A DNA stretch of 21,356 bases from CANLWN01 sp039815505 (GTDB lineage: Bacteria; Bacteroidota; Bacteroidia; Flavobacteriales; Flavobacteriaceae): contig JBCBZE010000019.1 of NCBI GenBank assembly GCA_039815505.1, forward strand, positions 1-21,356, read 5' to 3'. This document shows positions 1 through 7,459 of this stretch, piece after piece (positions within the stretch are counted from its first letter, which is position 1; every line of letters starts with the position of its first letter). The translations under genes were made by a program, and so were the position numbers. The notes below the pieces were generated by a model. That model had not been told where the DNA came from. It did no database searches and saw nothing but the letters and a program-made list of their open reading frames with translations.

Positions 1-270
1 ATAGGCGGTGCCTCCCATATGGGGAGAAGAGATATTGCCGACCTATTGGTCTCCAAAGGTGCCCGCTTGGATATCTTTAACTATGCCTTTCTAGGGTACG
101 ACGATTTTATCCGAAAAGTGATCACCAATCATCCACATCTTCTCAAAGCACCAGGGCCTCACGGTTTTACCCTATTGCATCATGCCAAAGTTGGAGAACG
201 CACCGCACTGGCAGATTGGTTGCAATCAAAAGGGCTGAACGAAACCTTTTTTAAGGGTGCCTTTGGATAA
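1..270 (+). CDS. Ankyrin-repeat protein, C-terminal part (5' end outside window)
   Basis: The reading frame is open from base 1 and ends at the TAA at 268-270, so the gene begins before the window. The visible 89 residues carry ankyrin-type helix-loop-helix signatures: GRRDIADLLVSKGARLD at about residues 8-24, then HGFTLLHHA, a degenerate second repeat start, followed by ALADWLQSKG. Ankyrin repeats bind other proteins, and no catalytic motif is visible in this part. An internal ATG at 19 exists, but the repeat pattern runs through it, so I treat it as an internal methionine. The partner, cell location and full length cannot be judged from this fragment. The family call is fairly sure and the function is unknown. 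Confidence 0.75.
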   Translation: MGGASHMGRRDIADLLVSKGARLDIFNYAFLGYDDFIRKVITNHPHLLKAPGPHGFTLLHHAKVGERTALADWLQSKGLNETFFKGAFG

Positions 271-321
271 GTACGCTTATTCATCCCCCAAATCAATACA
301 CCAACAGTATAAGCTATCCCC

Positions 322-329
322 TATATTTG
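322..329 (+). promoter_or_regulatory. Possible -7 promoter box for the LytTR gene
   Basis: TATATTTG matches the Bacteroidota -7 consensus TAnnTTTG exactly and lies 49 bases before the ATG at 379. No TTTG is seen at the expected -33 spacing, so only half of a promoter is supported. Confidence 0.4.
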
Positions 330-378
330 TAGCTGTAGAATACCATTAGTCATACTTTTCCTTGGAATTTTTTAAATT

Positions 379-1113
379 ATGCGGCCTATAGATAGCGAAA
401 AACGATTCTTTTCATTAGCCATTCTGGTCTTACTGGTCATATTTGCTATTTCGCTAATTCAAAATGTAATTCGATATCAAGAACATGCAAGTTACAATAT
501 ATGGACATCCATTATTTACTTATGTATATCCGTATTGTTTTTTATTCCCTTTATGGTACTTTCTGTCTACGTACAAAAAAAAATAAGGCTAAGGTCCAAA
601 AAATGGTATTGGATCATAAACATCCCTTTGGCCCTCTTTGTTTTGCTTGTTTTTTACCTTCTTTCGGGTACTATGCTGTACGGTCTTGGTTATTTTGATC
701 ACTTTTTTGATTTAGCATATGCCCGTATGTATTTTGGTCGTGAAGCACTATATCATCTTTTAGTTCTTTTTGGGTCAGCTTTGTTTGTTGTCCATACAAA
801 AAAAAAGAAGCCGAAAATTGAAGTCAGTAAAGGACGTAAAGTAGTGACGATCCCACTTGATCTTATTTATTGGATTGAAGTAGATGACCACTACCTGCAT
901 TTCCATACCAAGACCGATACCTTTATAAAAAGGGCCAGTTTGAGCAATATGGCAAAAACACTAGATCCAGATTTTATAAGAATACACCGAAAGTATCTGG
1001 TAAACAGAAGTAAAATTGTGTCTATGGAAAGAAAACAGCGAGAAGAGTTTGTAATCCTTGTTTCGGGTAAAAAACTAAAGGTTGGCCAATCATTTATGCC
1101 CATATCATGGTAA
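379..1113 (+). CDS. Membrane-anchored LytTR-domain transcriptional regulator
   Basis: This 244-residue protein has four predicted membrane helices (about residues 10-29, 43-64, 78-99 and 122-140), a short lysine-rich linker (KKKKPK, 141-146), and a C-terminal LytTR DNA-binding domain (about 150-240). The signature is YWIEVDDHYLHFHT followed by RIHRKYLVNRSKI. LytTR domains bind direct-repeat operators. In Bacteroidota, membrane-LytTR proteins without a receiver or kinase domain are common and are presumed to sense a membrane signal directly. The gene stands alone on its strand and converges with the SulP gene after a 53-base gap. Two A9 tracts (575-583 and 798-806) lie in the coding sequence. 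The target genes are unknown. A second protein of the same architecture is encoded at 7460-8212. Confidence 0.88.
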   Translation: MRPIDSEKRFFSLAILVLLVIFAISLIQNVIRYQEHASYNIWTSIIYLCISVLFFIPFMVLSVYVQKKIRLRSKKWYWIINIPLALFVLLVFYLLSGTMLYGLGYFDHFFDLAYARMYFGREALYHLLVLFGSALFVVHTKKKKPKIEVSKGRKVVTIPLDLIYWIEVDDHYLHFHTKTDTFIKRASLSNMAKTLDPDFIRIHRKYLVNRSKIVSMERKQREEFVILVSGKKLKVGQSFMPISW

Positions 1114-1166
1114 CGTGGTCTGCTAAAAAAATAAAACCTTACTAATTTACTGCAGTGGCCACCTAA

Positions 1167-2795
1167 TTATAATCCCCAAAGTTTAAATGGGTTCTGTTCG
1201 TCTGCATTGCCGTTTTTAGGAACTTGATCTGCTACCACTTTGTAGGTTGGGTCTTCCAAGACGTTTACCTCAATAATTTTATCGGCATTGGCCAACAATC
1301 TTCTACAGTCCCGGCTTAAATGCAGTAAATGAACTTTCTTGCCTACTTTATGATACCGTTCAGTAAGTTTGTTCAAAGCCTCAATACCGGACATATCGGC
1401 GACACGACTCTCTTTAAAATCAATAATAACCTCATCAGGATCGTCTTGAACATCAAATTTTTCTGCAAACAAGGTAGTTGAGCCAAAGAACAAAGGACCA
1501 TAAATTTCATAGTGTTTCACCCCATTTTCGTCAATATGTTTTCTTGCTCTAATACGTTTGGCGTTTTCCCAAGAATAGGCCAAAGCGGAAATAACGACCC
1601 CTAGCAATACGGCAACGGCCAAATTATGGGTTATTGCTGTTATCAAGGTCACCAGCACCATGACGACAACATCCGAAGTAGGCATTTTTCGGAAGGTTTT
1701 AAAACTTGCCCATTCAAAGGTACCAATGGCAACCATGAACATTAGACCCACCAAAGCTGCCATGGGTAATCGTTCTATAAGGCTAGACCCAAACATGATA
1801 AAGACCAATAGCATTACGGCGGCCGTTATTCCCGATAACCGTGCTCTGGCGCCCGCCGAGGTATTGATCAAACTTTGTCCGATCATAGCGCAACCGCCCA
1901 TTCCGGATAAAAACCCGGAAAGAATGTTAGCCGTACCCTGAGCAACACACTCTTTATTACCGCTTCCCCTTGTTTCCGTTATCTCATCTATTATATTAAG
2001 TGTAAGCAAGCTTTCTATAAGACCTACCCCGGCTACTATGGCCGCATAGGGAAAAATAAGTTTAAGCGTTTCCAAACTAAATGGTATTTCAGGAATAGAC
2101 AGCGGTGGGAATCCTCCCTTAATGGATTCCCCTTCTTTCATAGTATCCGCTACGGTAAGGGTATCTATCCCAAAACCAATCACAATAGCGGATACGACAA
2201 GTATCGCTAAAAGGGACGAGGGTATCGCCTTTGTAATTTTTGGAAAGCCCCAGATAATCAGCATGGTCAAAAGGGTTAATCCCAGCATGGTCCAAAGAGG
2301 TGTTCCGGATAACAATTCAGTGGTCCCTTTTTGATAAAAATTGGGAAACTGCGCCATAAATATGATAATGGCCAATCCGTTAACAAAGCCGAACATTACT
2401 GGATGAGGGACCAAACGAATAAATTTACCCAATCTTAACAACCCAGCCGTTATCTGCAGTATTCCAGCGATAATTACGGTAGCAAAAACATAATTTAAAA
2501 TTGTTTCGGGTTCTATTCCCGGAAAATTGCGTTTCAATTCCAGGATAAGTCCAATAAAAATTACCGCAACAGCACCGGTCGCTCCCGAAATCATTCCGGG
2601 TCTACCCCCTAAAATAGCGGTCACCAATGCCAGTATAAAGGCAGCGTATAAACCGGTCAAGGGAGAAAACCCTGGAATCAATGCAAAGGCTATCGCTTCT
2701 GGTACTAGCGCCAAAGCCACCGTCAGTCCTGATAGGACCTCGGTCTTATAATTCACTTTTTGGGAAAAATCGAATAGATTTAAATACTTCTTCAT
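1167..2795 (-). CDS. SulP (SLC26) family anion transporter with STAS domain
   Basis: This 542-residue inner-membrane transporter has the usual SulP layout. An N-terminal hydrophobic core of 10 or more helices (about residues 20-410) includes VALALVPEAIAFALIPG (26-42) near the start. GNKECVAQGTANILSG (279-294) is the conserved mid-core stretch. A cytoplasmic STAS domain occupies about 428-525, with the loop DMSGIEAL (467-474) where STAS regulation usually acts. The family moves sulfate, bicarbonate or other anions, often with H+ or Na+. The substrate cannot be read from the sequence. No sulfate-assimilation or carbonic anhydrase gene lies beside it. The ATG at 2795 is preceded by a 6-bp hairpin/operator (2798-2815) and a leftward -7 box. 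The gene appears monocistronic. The family is certain and the substrate is open. Confidence 0.95.
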   Translation of the reverse strand: MKKYLNLFDFSQKVNYKTEVLSGLTVALALVPEAIAFALIPGFSPLTGLYAAFILALVTAILGGRPGMISGATGAVAVIFIGLILELKRNFPGIEPETILNYVFATVIIAGILQITAGLLRLGKFIRLVPHPVMFGFVNGLAIIIFMAQFPNFYQKGTTELLSGTPLWTMLGLTLLTMLIIWGFPKITKAIPSSLLAILVVSAIVIGFGIDTLTVADTMKEGESIKGGFPPLSIPEIPFSLETLKLIFPYAAIVAGVGLIESLLTLNIIDEITETRGSGNKECVAQGTANILSGFLSGMGGCAMIGQSLINTSAGARARLSGITAAVMLLVFIMFGSSLIERLPMAALVGLMFMVAIGTFEWASFKTFRKMPTSDVVVMVLVTLITAITHNLAVAVLLGVVISALAYSWENAKRIRARKHIDENGVKHYEIYGPLFFGSTTLFAEKFDVQDDPDEVIIDFKESRVADMSGIEALNKLTERYHKVGKKVHLLHLSRDCRRLLANADKIIEVNVLEDPTYKVVADQVPKNGNADEQNPFKLWGL

Positions 2796-2797
2796 AC

Positions 2798-2815
2798 CGG
2801 CCTAATTTGAGGCCG
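2798..2815. promoter_or_regulatory. Inverted repeat just upstream of the SulP start
   Basis: CGGCCT-AATTTG-AGGCCG is a perfect 6-bp GC-rich inverted repeat in AT-rich surroundings. It sits two bases before the SulP ATG and directly next to the leftward -7 box at 2816-2823. It would therefore cover the predicted transcription start and ribosome-binding region. It could be an operator or a translation-blocking hairpin. No binder is known. Confidence 0.45.
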
Positions 2816-2823
2816 CAAAAGTA
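2816..2823 (-). promoter_or_regulatory. Possible -7 promoter box for the SulP gene
   Basis: On the minus strand this reads TACTTTTG, an exact match to TAnnTTTG, 20 bases before the SulP start codon. A matching TTTG at -33 is not seen, so support is partial. Confidence 0.4.
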
Positions 2824-2953
2824 ATGCTAATAGATCTTTAAACCCCGATTCTCCCGGTAATATTGGTATTTTTAATCTATTTTTATGGAGTTATCCTTAA
2901 ATACGGGGTATTATTGAAGACATTGTAAACTATTTATACAAAAAACCACCCCC

Positions 2954-3316
2954 ATGAAATTACGCATTTTCAGTATCCTCTTTCTTGCTATTCCCATACT
3001 ATCTTTTTCACAGGATATTGCTAAGAAACATCCGTACTTCATTGCATTATATACCATTGGGGAGCACTGGGATCTTAATAAACAACCCAATGAACAACCC
3101 TATTTCAAGGAGCATTCTGTTTTTCTTTCCAATCTTAGGGCCGATGGTACCATTACTATAGGTGCAAGATATGGCGACACTGGCATGGTTGTCATTAAAG
3201 CTAGTGATATAGAAATGGCCAAGAGCATACTAATGACGGATAAGGCCGTTGAAAACAAACTATTTAAGATAGAAATCCATCCTTTTAGCCCCTTTTATAA
3301 GGGTTGCTTAGAGTAG
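2954..3316 (+). CDS. Secreted YCII-domain protein
   Basis: This is a 120-residue protein. Residues 1-19 form a signal peptide (MKLRIFSILFLAIPILSFS, with likely cleavage before Q20), so the product should be exported to the periplasm. The mature part matches the YCII-related alpha/beta ferredoxin-like fold. It has a strand near FIALYTIGEHWD, the helix region PYFKEHSVFLSNLRADG with the conserved His of the family, then GMVVIKASDIEMAKSIL and a closing strand ending near IHPFSPFYKG. YCII proteins resemble muconolactone isomerase-type enzymes, but most have no proven reaction. The gene converges with the dioxygenase gene with only 13 bases between stops. Family call good; activity unknown. Confidence 0.78.
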   Translation: MKLRIFSILFLAIPILSFSQDIAKKHPYFIALYTIGEHWDLNKQPNEQPYFKEHSVFLSNLRADGTITIGARYGDTGMVVIKASDIEMAKSILMTDKAVENKLFKIEIHPFSPFYKGCLE

Positions 3317-3329
3317 CTATATACAGGCC

Positions 3330-4304
3330 CTACCAGTTCTTAAGTCCCAATAATTTTTCCCCTAAAGGAGACAATTTGGCCGTTTCATATTTGGTTCGTT
3401 CCCAATCTCTGGGATCTCCAGGGAATGCATATCCTTCCGGTGCTATTCTATGTTTCCATGAATCAACACGCCATTGTCGTAACGATTCGTTATCATTTTC
3501 CGCGGGCATCATGGAAATATATTGCGCTATGCGAACTTTGTCCTTTGAAAGATTGGGGCGAATACCATGGGGTTCGGTACTATTAAAAATCAATAGGTCA
3601 CCCGCCTCCATGGTGACCTTTACAATTTTATCTTCCAGACCGGAGGTATTTGGCTGAAAACGATCACGGTCCATTGGCTGCGAGAGTTTCCACGATTCAT
3701 AATTTCGATATAACCACGGAATACACTGAAAACCACCCATGTTTTCATCCATTTGATCGGCCAGTGCAAGTACACCCTGTACATTTTGAGGTTGGGTTTC
3801 GGGATCATAATCCCAATGAATAAAACCTTTTTGCTCAAAACCTTCACGAACGGGAAAGTTAAGATTGGCCCGGTCAATGGTAACCCACAGTTTTTCTGTA
3901 CCCCAAACATCGACAAACGCATCATATACTTTTTGCGTTTGTCTATTGTTCCATAAATGTTGATGATTGTACACTTCTACCATTCCCGTGCCCGCCAATT
4001 CCTTCATTTTCATCTCGGCTCTAGGAACGGTATACCAGGTGTCTGGGTTTCTAGGATCTTTTTCTTCAAATTCCCACAGAAAGTCGGCAGTAGCAGAAGC
4101 TTGTATTTTGGGAACGGCATTTTTAACAACGATATAGCCATTATGTTTCCAAAACTCCCAGTCTTTCTCTGTTAATACTCTTAAGTCCTTACCATTAGAT
4201 CGATCATTTAATTTAATTTTGCTGGTGGTAGCGGTTGAGGGGTTGCCCGGAATATCTTTATGGCCCTTATTGGCCATTTCAATCTCACTTTTTTTTTGGT
4301 CCAT
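3330..4304 (-). CDS. Phytanoyl-CoA dioxygenase (PhyH)-family Fe(II)/2-oxoglutarate oxygenase
   Basis: This 324-residue cytoplasmic protein carries the double-stranded beta-helix metal site of PhyH enzymes. HWD (His163, Asp165) comes first, and His246 in NSTEPHGIRP is the distal metal ligand. Arg249 or Arg258 is the candidate 2-oxoglutarate-binding arginine. GGFQCIPW (190-197) is the usual strand before the variable loop. The family hydroxylates small molecules using O2 and 2-oxoglutarate, and the substrate is not evident here. The first 40 residues are polar and low-complexity, and an A9 run lies in codons 3-6. The ATG at 4304 is kept, although Met10 is an alternative start. The gene is divergent from the AraC regulator at 4455, which is the obvious candidate controller. 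No ectoine or CoA-ester degradation genes are nearby, so no specific substrate is assigned. Confidence 0.88.
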   Translation of the reverse strand: MDQKKSEIEMANKGHKDIPGNPSTATTSKIKLNDRSNGKDLRVLTEKDWEFWKHNGYIVVKNAVPKIQASATADFLWEFEEKDPRNPDTWYTVPRAEMKMKELAGTGMVEVYNHQHLWNNRQTQKVYDAFVDVWGTEKLWVTIDRANLNFPVREGFEQKGFIHWDYDPETQPQNVQGVLALADQMDENMGGFQCIPWLYRNYESWKLSQPMDRDRFQPNTSGLEDKIVKVTMEAGDLLIFNSTEPHGIRPNLSKDKVRIAQYISMMPAENDNESLRQWRVDSWKHRIAPEGYAFPGDPRDWERTKYETAKLSPLGEKLLGLKNW

Positions 4305-4383
4305 GATATAATACTTTATTTGTTTTTTAATCTACAGGATAAAACTAGAGATCTCATAAGTGTGCTTCAACCTTGATATTGAC

Positions 4384-4402
4384 CATTATTTGAACAATAA
4401 TG
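4384..4402. promoter_or_regulatory. Perfect inverted repeat between the dioxygenase and AraC genes
   Basis: CATTATT-TGAAC-AATAATG is a perfect 7-bp inverted repeat with a 5-base spacer in the 150-base divergent intergenic region, 53 bases before the AraC ATG and 80 before the dioxygenase ATG. This is a plausible operator for one or both genes. AraC proteins often bind direct rather than inverted sites, so the binder is uncertain. Confidence 0.4.
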
Positions 4403-4454
4403 ATATTTTATATTGCTTTCTGTTCTATTTAAAGCAATTTTGTTAAATTTAAGA

Positions 4455-5303
4455 ATGAAAATCCAGCTCGAAAACATACGCCCAGATGCCAAGAGTTCTT
4501 TTCGATTATTACATAACCCCAGACTCAATGATCTATTTTTCTGGCATTTTCATCCTGAATATGAGCTTGTATTTATAGAAGGAGCGGATGGTACCCGTCA
4601 TGTAGGGAGCCATATTGCCCCATACCAAGGAAGTGATTTGGTTTTAATAGGTTCCAACATCCCTCACCTTAATTTTGACTTTGGGATTAAAACCAATTAT
4701 AACAAGGAAGTAGTACATATTGACCCCGACTTTAAGAATACCATCGTACACAACGTGCCCGAATTATCCAAAATCTCGAAGCTTTTTGAAAAATCGCAGT
4801 ATGGTTTGGTTTTTATGGGCAACACCAAAAAGGAAGTTGGACAAAGATTAAAAAAATTAGTTGCATTACCTCCATTCCAACAGTTTTTGGAGGTACTCCA
4901 TATTTTTGAAATTCTTGGAAACAGTGATGAGTTCTTCTTATTGCACGATGAACCTGTAGTGAATACATACAACAAGAAACAAAAGGAACGATTACAAAAA
5001 ATCTATGCCTATATCGATGCCCACTATCAGGAAAAAATCCAAATTAATGAGGTTGCCTCTATCTGTAACCTGGGAAAAGAAGCCTTTTGTCGTTATTTTA
5101 AAAAAGCGACTGGCACTACCTTTATCAGTTTTTTGAACCAATATCGTATTAGTCAGGCGAAGCGCTTATTTTTAATGGGCAAAAACATAAGCGAAACCTG
5201 TTATGAATGCGGATTTGAAAGTCTTTCCTATTTTAATCGTATGTTCAAGAAGATAACCCATGAGAATCCATCGGTATTCAGAAAAAGGCTTTTACAGCGT
5301 TAA
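4455..5303 (+). CDS. AraC-family transcriptional regulator with N-terminal cupin
   Basis: This is a 282-residue regulator. The N-terminal half has an AraC-type cupin sensor (about residues 25-75) with FFWHFHPEYELVFIEG and a closing strand at DLVLIGSNIPH. The C-terminal 100 residues (about 180-280) hold the paired helix-turn-helix motifs: INEVASICNLGKEAFCRYFKK, then ISETCYECGFESLSYFNRMFKK and the typical ending NPSVFRKR. I start at the ATG at 4455. The frame can be extended to a TTG at 4413, but those 14 residues do not look like family sequence. The gene is divergent from the PhyH-family oxygenase and very likely controls it, with the cupin binding the effector. The effector is unknown. A hairpin follows the stop. 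Confidence 0.93.
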   Translation: MKIQLENIRPDAKSSFRLLHNPRLNDLFFWHFHPEYELVFIEGADGTRHVGSHIAPYQGSDLVLIGSNIPHLNFDFGIKTNYNKEVVHIDPDFKNTIVHNVPELSKISKLFEKSQYGLVFMGNTKKEVGQRLKKLVALPPFQQFLEVLHIFEILGNSDEFFLLHDEPVVNTYNKKQKERLQKIYAYIDAHYQEKIQINEVASICNLGKEAFCRYFKKATGTTFISFLNQYRISQAKRLFLMGKNISETCYECGFESLSYFNRMFKKITHENPSVFRKRLLQR

Positions 5304-5339
5304 AATTGGAAATCTTTGTCCTCATGAGCTTACATTAAA

Positions 5340-5373
5340 GAACCGCCCTAAACATTAAAGCTTAGAGCGGTTC
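5340..5373. terminator. Hairpin between convergent genes, likely bidirectional terminator
   Basis: The left arm is GAACCGC plus CTAA (5340-5351) and the right arm is TTAG plus GCGGTTC (5362-5373). They form a stem of 7 and 4 bp with one C/A mismatch and a 10-base loop. It lies 36 bases after the AraC stop and 27 bases before the lipoprotein stop. The flanking T-run is weak on both strands, so efficiency is uncertain. Confidence 0.6.
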
Positions 5374-5400
5374 CTAACTAAATAACCAACCAAAAAATCT

Positions 5401-6330
5401 TTATTTCTTTCTTTTCCGTTCTACCTTCATTATAGGGTTTGAACTTTTTGTTCTTTTTCTTCCTTCCGTTGTCTTACTTGTTGACTTTAGGTATTCTATA
5501 TATCCCCTTCCTTTAAATTCATAAATTGTTTCGCTATTGGGATGATATAGTTCTATGGTACTGTCATTAATAACGTATAGTTCAAAATAATCATTGCCCA
5601 AAAAGTCATAATCCAGTGTTAAAGTTTTTAGCGTATTATCCCCTGCTACATCAAACACTTGATAATCACCTTCATAATCCCAAACCAATTTATTGATTGG
5701 CGTACCATTTTGGTCTATCGAAGATCTAAAAAAGTCCCCGTTTGATCCAGATAGGAACTGTAAAAAGGTTTCATCATCAAAATCATTTATCGCACCCTCT
5801 TCACTGGTAAATACCTTTTCCCACGCCCCATACTCTTGCAGAAAATACTGGATATTATCATAAAATACCATATCATAATCAAAGTTGCTTACTTGATAAC
5901 CCTTCAAGAAATATGATGTGTTCGTAGGCGCATGATACAGTTCCAGCGTTCTACTATTGACTTCATACACCTCCAATAACACACGACCATCCAAGTCATG
6001 GTCTATTTCCACCGCTCCGGCTATGGTATTATAATACCCCACATCGATACCAAAACCATTTCCCGTTTTTCCTATTCCAACAATGTTGTTGTTGGCATAA
6101 AGTATACCTTGATCAAATGAAATAGTGAATGCACGTTGTAAAAAAGGGATCTCACCGTTACCTTGGGTGGCATTGATGTCCACGTACCATAGGTCGTAGG
6201 AACGTAAAGCCGTACGTACATTGAATATCGGCGCATCTACGAAATCGTCCTCTACGATTACCTCCGTATAACAAGAAGTGGTCAACGCCCCGATCATTAA
6301 AAATCCTAATAGTAGTTTTATCCCCCTCAT
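5401..6330 (-). CDS. Lipoprotein of unknown function with two related repeats
   Basis: This 309-residue protein has a lipoprotein signal peptide: a basic start MRGIK, a hydrophobic core, and the lipobox LTTSC with Cys20 as the lipidated residue. The product should sit in the periplasm or on the outer membrane. The body is acidic and rich in aromatic residues. Two segments align with each other: SRTLELYHAPTNTSYFLKGY in the first half, and STIELYHPNSETIYEFKGRG in the second. Each ends a stretch of beta-strand character, suggesting two lipocalin-like or similar beta domains. The last 25 residues are strongly basic (TEGRKRTKSSNP, then KVERKRKK), unlike the acidic body. I recognise no catalytic motif. 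The gene is divergent from gpsA across 127 bases and converges with the AraC gene at a terminator. Confidence 0.8.
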   Translation of the reverse strand: MRGIKLLLGFLMIGALTTSCYTEVIVEDDFVDAPIFNVRTALRSYDLWYVDINATQGNGEIPFLQRAFTISFDQGILYANNNIVGIGKTGNGFGIDVGYYNTIAGAVEIDHDLDGRVLLEVYEVNSRTLELYHAPTNTSYFLKGYQVSNFDYDMVFYDNIQYFLQEYGAWEKVFTSEEGAINDFDDETFLQFLSGSNGDFFRSSIDQNGTPINKLVWDYEGDYQVFDVAGDNTLKTLTLDYDFLGNDYFELYVINDSTIELYHPNSETIYEFKGRGYIEYLKSTSKTTEGRKRTKSSNPIMKVERKRKK

Positions 6331-6346
6331 ATCTAAAAGTGTTATG

Positions 6347-6365
6347 GTTTTGCATAATACAAAAC
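6347..6365. repeat. Short inverted repeat upstream of the lipoprotein gene
   Basis: GTTTTG-CATAATA-CAAAAC is a perfect 6-bp inverted repeat with a 7-base spacer, 16 bases before the lipoprotein ATG in the gap shared with gpsA. It could be an operator. Chance occurrence in AT-rich DNA is quite possible. Confidence 0.25.
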
Positions 6366-6431
6366 AATCTCTATGCCATTTTTTATAACCTACTGATAAT
6401 CAGAATTTAATATTAAGGCGTTGTTTTTATT

Positions 6432-6439
6432 TACATTTG
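6432..6439 (+). promoter_or_regulatory. Possible -7 promoter box for gpsA
   Basis: TACATTTG matches TAnnTTTG exactly and ends 18 bases before the gpsA ATG, implying a very short leader. No clear TTTG at -33 is present. Confidence 0.42.
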
Positions 6440-6457
6440 ATTGATTAAATTATCCTT

Positions 6458-7459
6458 ATGGGAAAAACAATACGATTTGCAGTAATAGGAGGAGGTAGTT
6501 GGGCGACGGCTATCGTAAAAATGCTAACGGAAAACCTAACTCATGTAAGTTGGTATATGCGAAATTCGGATGCCTTGGAACATATAAAAGCTCAAGGGCA
6601 TAATCCCAACTATTTAAGCGCTGTTGAGTTTGATGTTGGTCAATTAAACTTGACTGGTGATATAAATACACTTGTTGGTCGGAACGATATACTCATTTTC
6701 GCCATTCCTTCTGCTTTCCTTGAAACGGAATTAAAGAAATTAACCGTTTCCCTTAGGGATAAAATTATCTTTTCCGCTATAAAGGGGATCATTCCCGAAA
6801 CGGGACTGATAGTAGGGGAACATTTCTATAAATCCTATGGTATCCCCCTTAAAAATATTGGTGTTATTACAGGGCCATGTCATGCAGAAGAAGTTGCTCT
6901 AGAGCGTTTATCCTATCTTACCGTTGCCTGCATTGATATGGAAAAGGCGGAGTTACTGGGACAGAATTTAAGAAGTCATTATATAAAGGTGAAGATATCC
7001 GATGATATCATTGGTACAGAATATGCAGCTATGCTCAAAAACATATATGCAATGGCTGCCGGAATAGCACACGGATTGGGTTATGGCGACAATTTTCAAA
7101 GCGTTTTGATGAGCAATGCCATACGTGAAATGAAACGCTTTATTAAACAGTTGCACAAAATGAAAAGGGATATTAACAATTCAGCTTACTTGGGAGACCT
7201 TTTAGTGACGGCCTATTCTACGTTTAGCCGTAACCGAATGTTTGGTACTATGATCGGAAAGGGGTATACCGTAAAAAGTGCCATGATGGAAATGAATATG
7301 GTGGCAGAAGGATACTATGCCACCAAAAGTACGTTTCTCCTAAAAAAGACTTTTAAGAGAAAGGTGAAAACCCCCATAATCGATGCGATTTTCGAAATCC
7401 TCTACAAGGGTAAAAGTGCAAAAAAGATATTCAAGGCATTAACCGATAAGTTAGATTAA
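6458..7459 (+). CDS. gpsA: Glycerol-3-phosphate dehydrogenase [NAD(P)+], biosynthetic
   Basis: GpsA reduces dihydroxyacetone phosphate to sn-glycerol 3-phosphate in the cytoplasm with NAD(P)H, supplying the phospholipid backbone. The 333-residue length is normal for the family. The N-terminal Rossmann motif is VIGGGSWATA (9-17). SAIKGI carries catalytic Lys109, followed by the conserved ITGPCHAEEVA (137-147). YAAMLKNIYAMAAG supplies the second catalytic Lys194. The substrate-binding stretch GDLLVTAYSTFSRNRMFG lies at 246-263. It starts with a clear ATG. The stop abuts the stop of the convergent LytTR gene with no bases between. GlpD, which catalyses the opposite flux, is encoded about 2.2 kb away. 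Identity is secure. Confidence 0.96.
   Translation: MGKTIRFAVIGGGSWATAIVKMLTENLTHVSWYMRNSDALEHIKAQGHNPNYLSAVEFDVGQLNLTGDINTLVGRNDILIFAIPSAFLETELKKLTVSLRDKIIFSAIKGIIPETGLIVGEHFYKSYGIPLKNIGVITGPCHAEEVALERLSYLTVACIDMEKAELLGQNLRSHYIKVKISDDIIGTEYAAMLKNIYAMAAGIAHGLGYGDNFQSVLMSNAIREMKRFIKQLHKMKRDINNSAYLGDLLVTAYSTFSRNRMFGTMIGKGYTVKSAMMEMNMVAEGYYATKSTFLLKKTFKRKVKTPIIDAIFEILYKGKSAKKIFKALTDKLD

Noticed and set aside
1114..1166. Terminator between the first LytTR gene and SulP
   Set aside because: Only an isolated 8-bp palindrome GTGGCCAC and imperfect flanking pairing are present.
1167..2795. Specific bicarbonate (BicA-like) or sulfate role for the SulP protein
   Set aside because: No neighbouring carbonic anhydrase, Na+ antiporter or sulfate-assimilation gene supports either choice.
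3330..4304. Ectoine hydroxylase (EctD) identity for the dioxygenase
   Set aside because: Only general PhyH-fold ligands are visible and no ectABC genes are near.
4413..4454. N-terminal extension of the AraC regulator from a TTG start
   Set aside because: The extra 14 residues do not resemble family sequence and an ATG at 4455 fits the cupin start.
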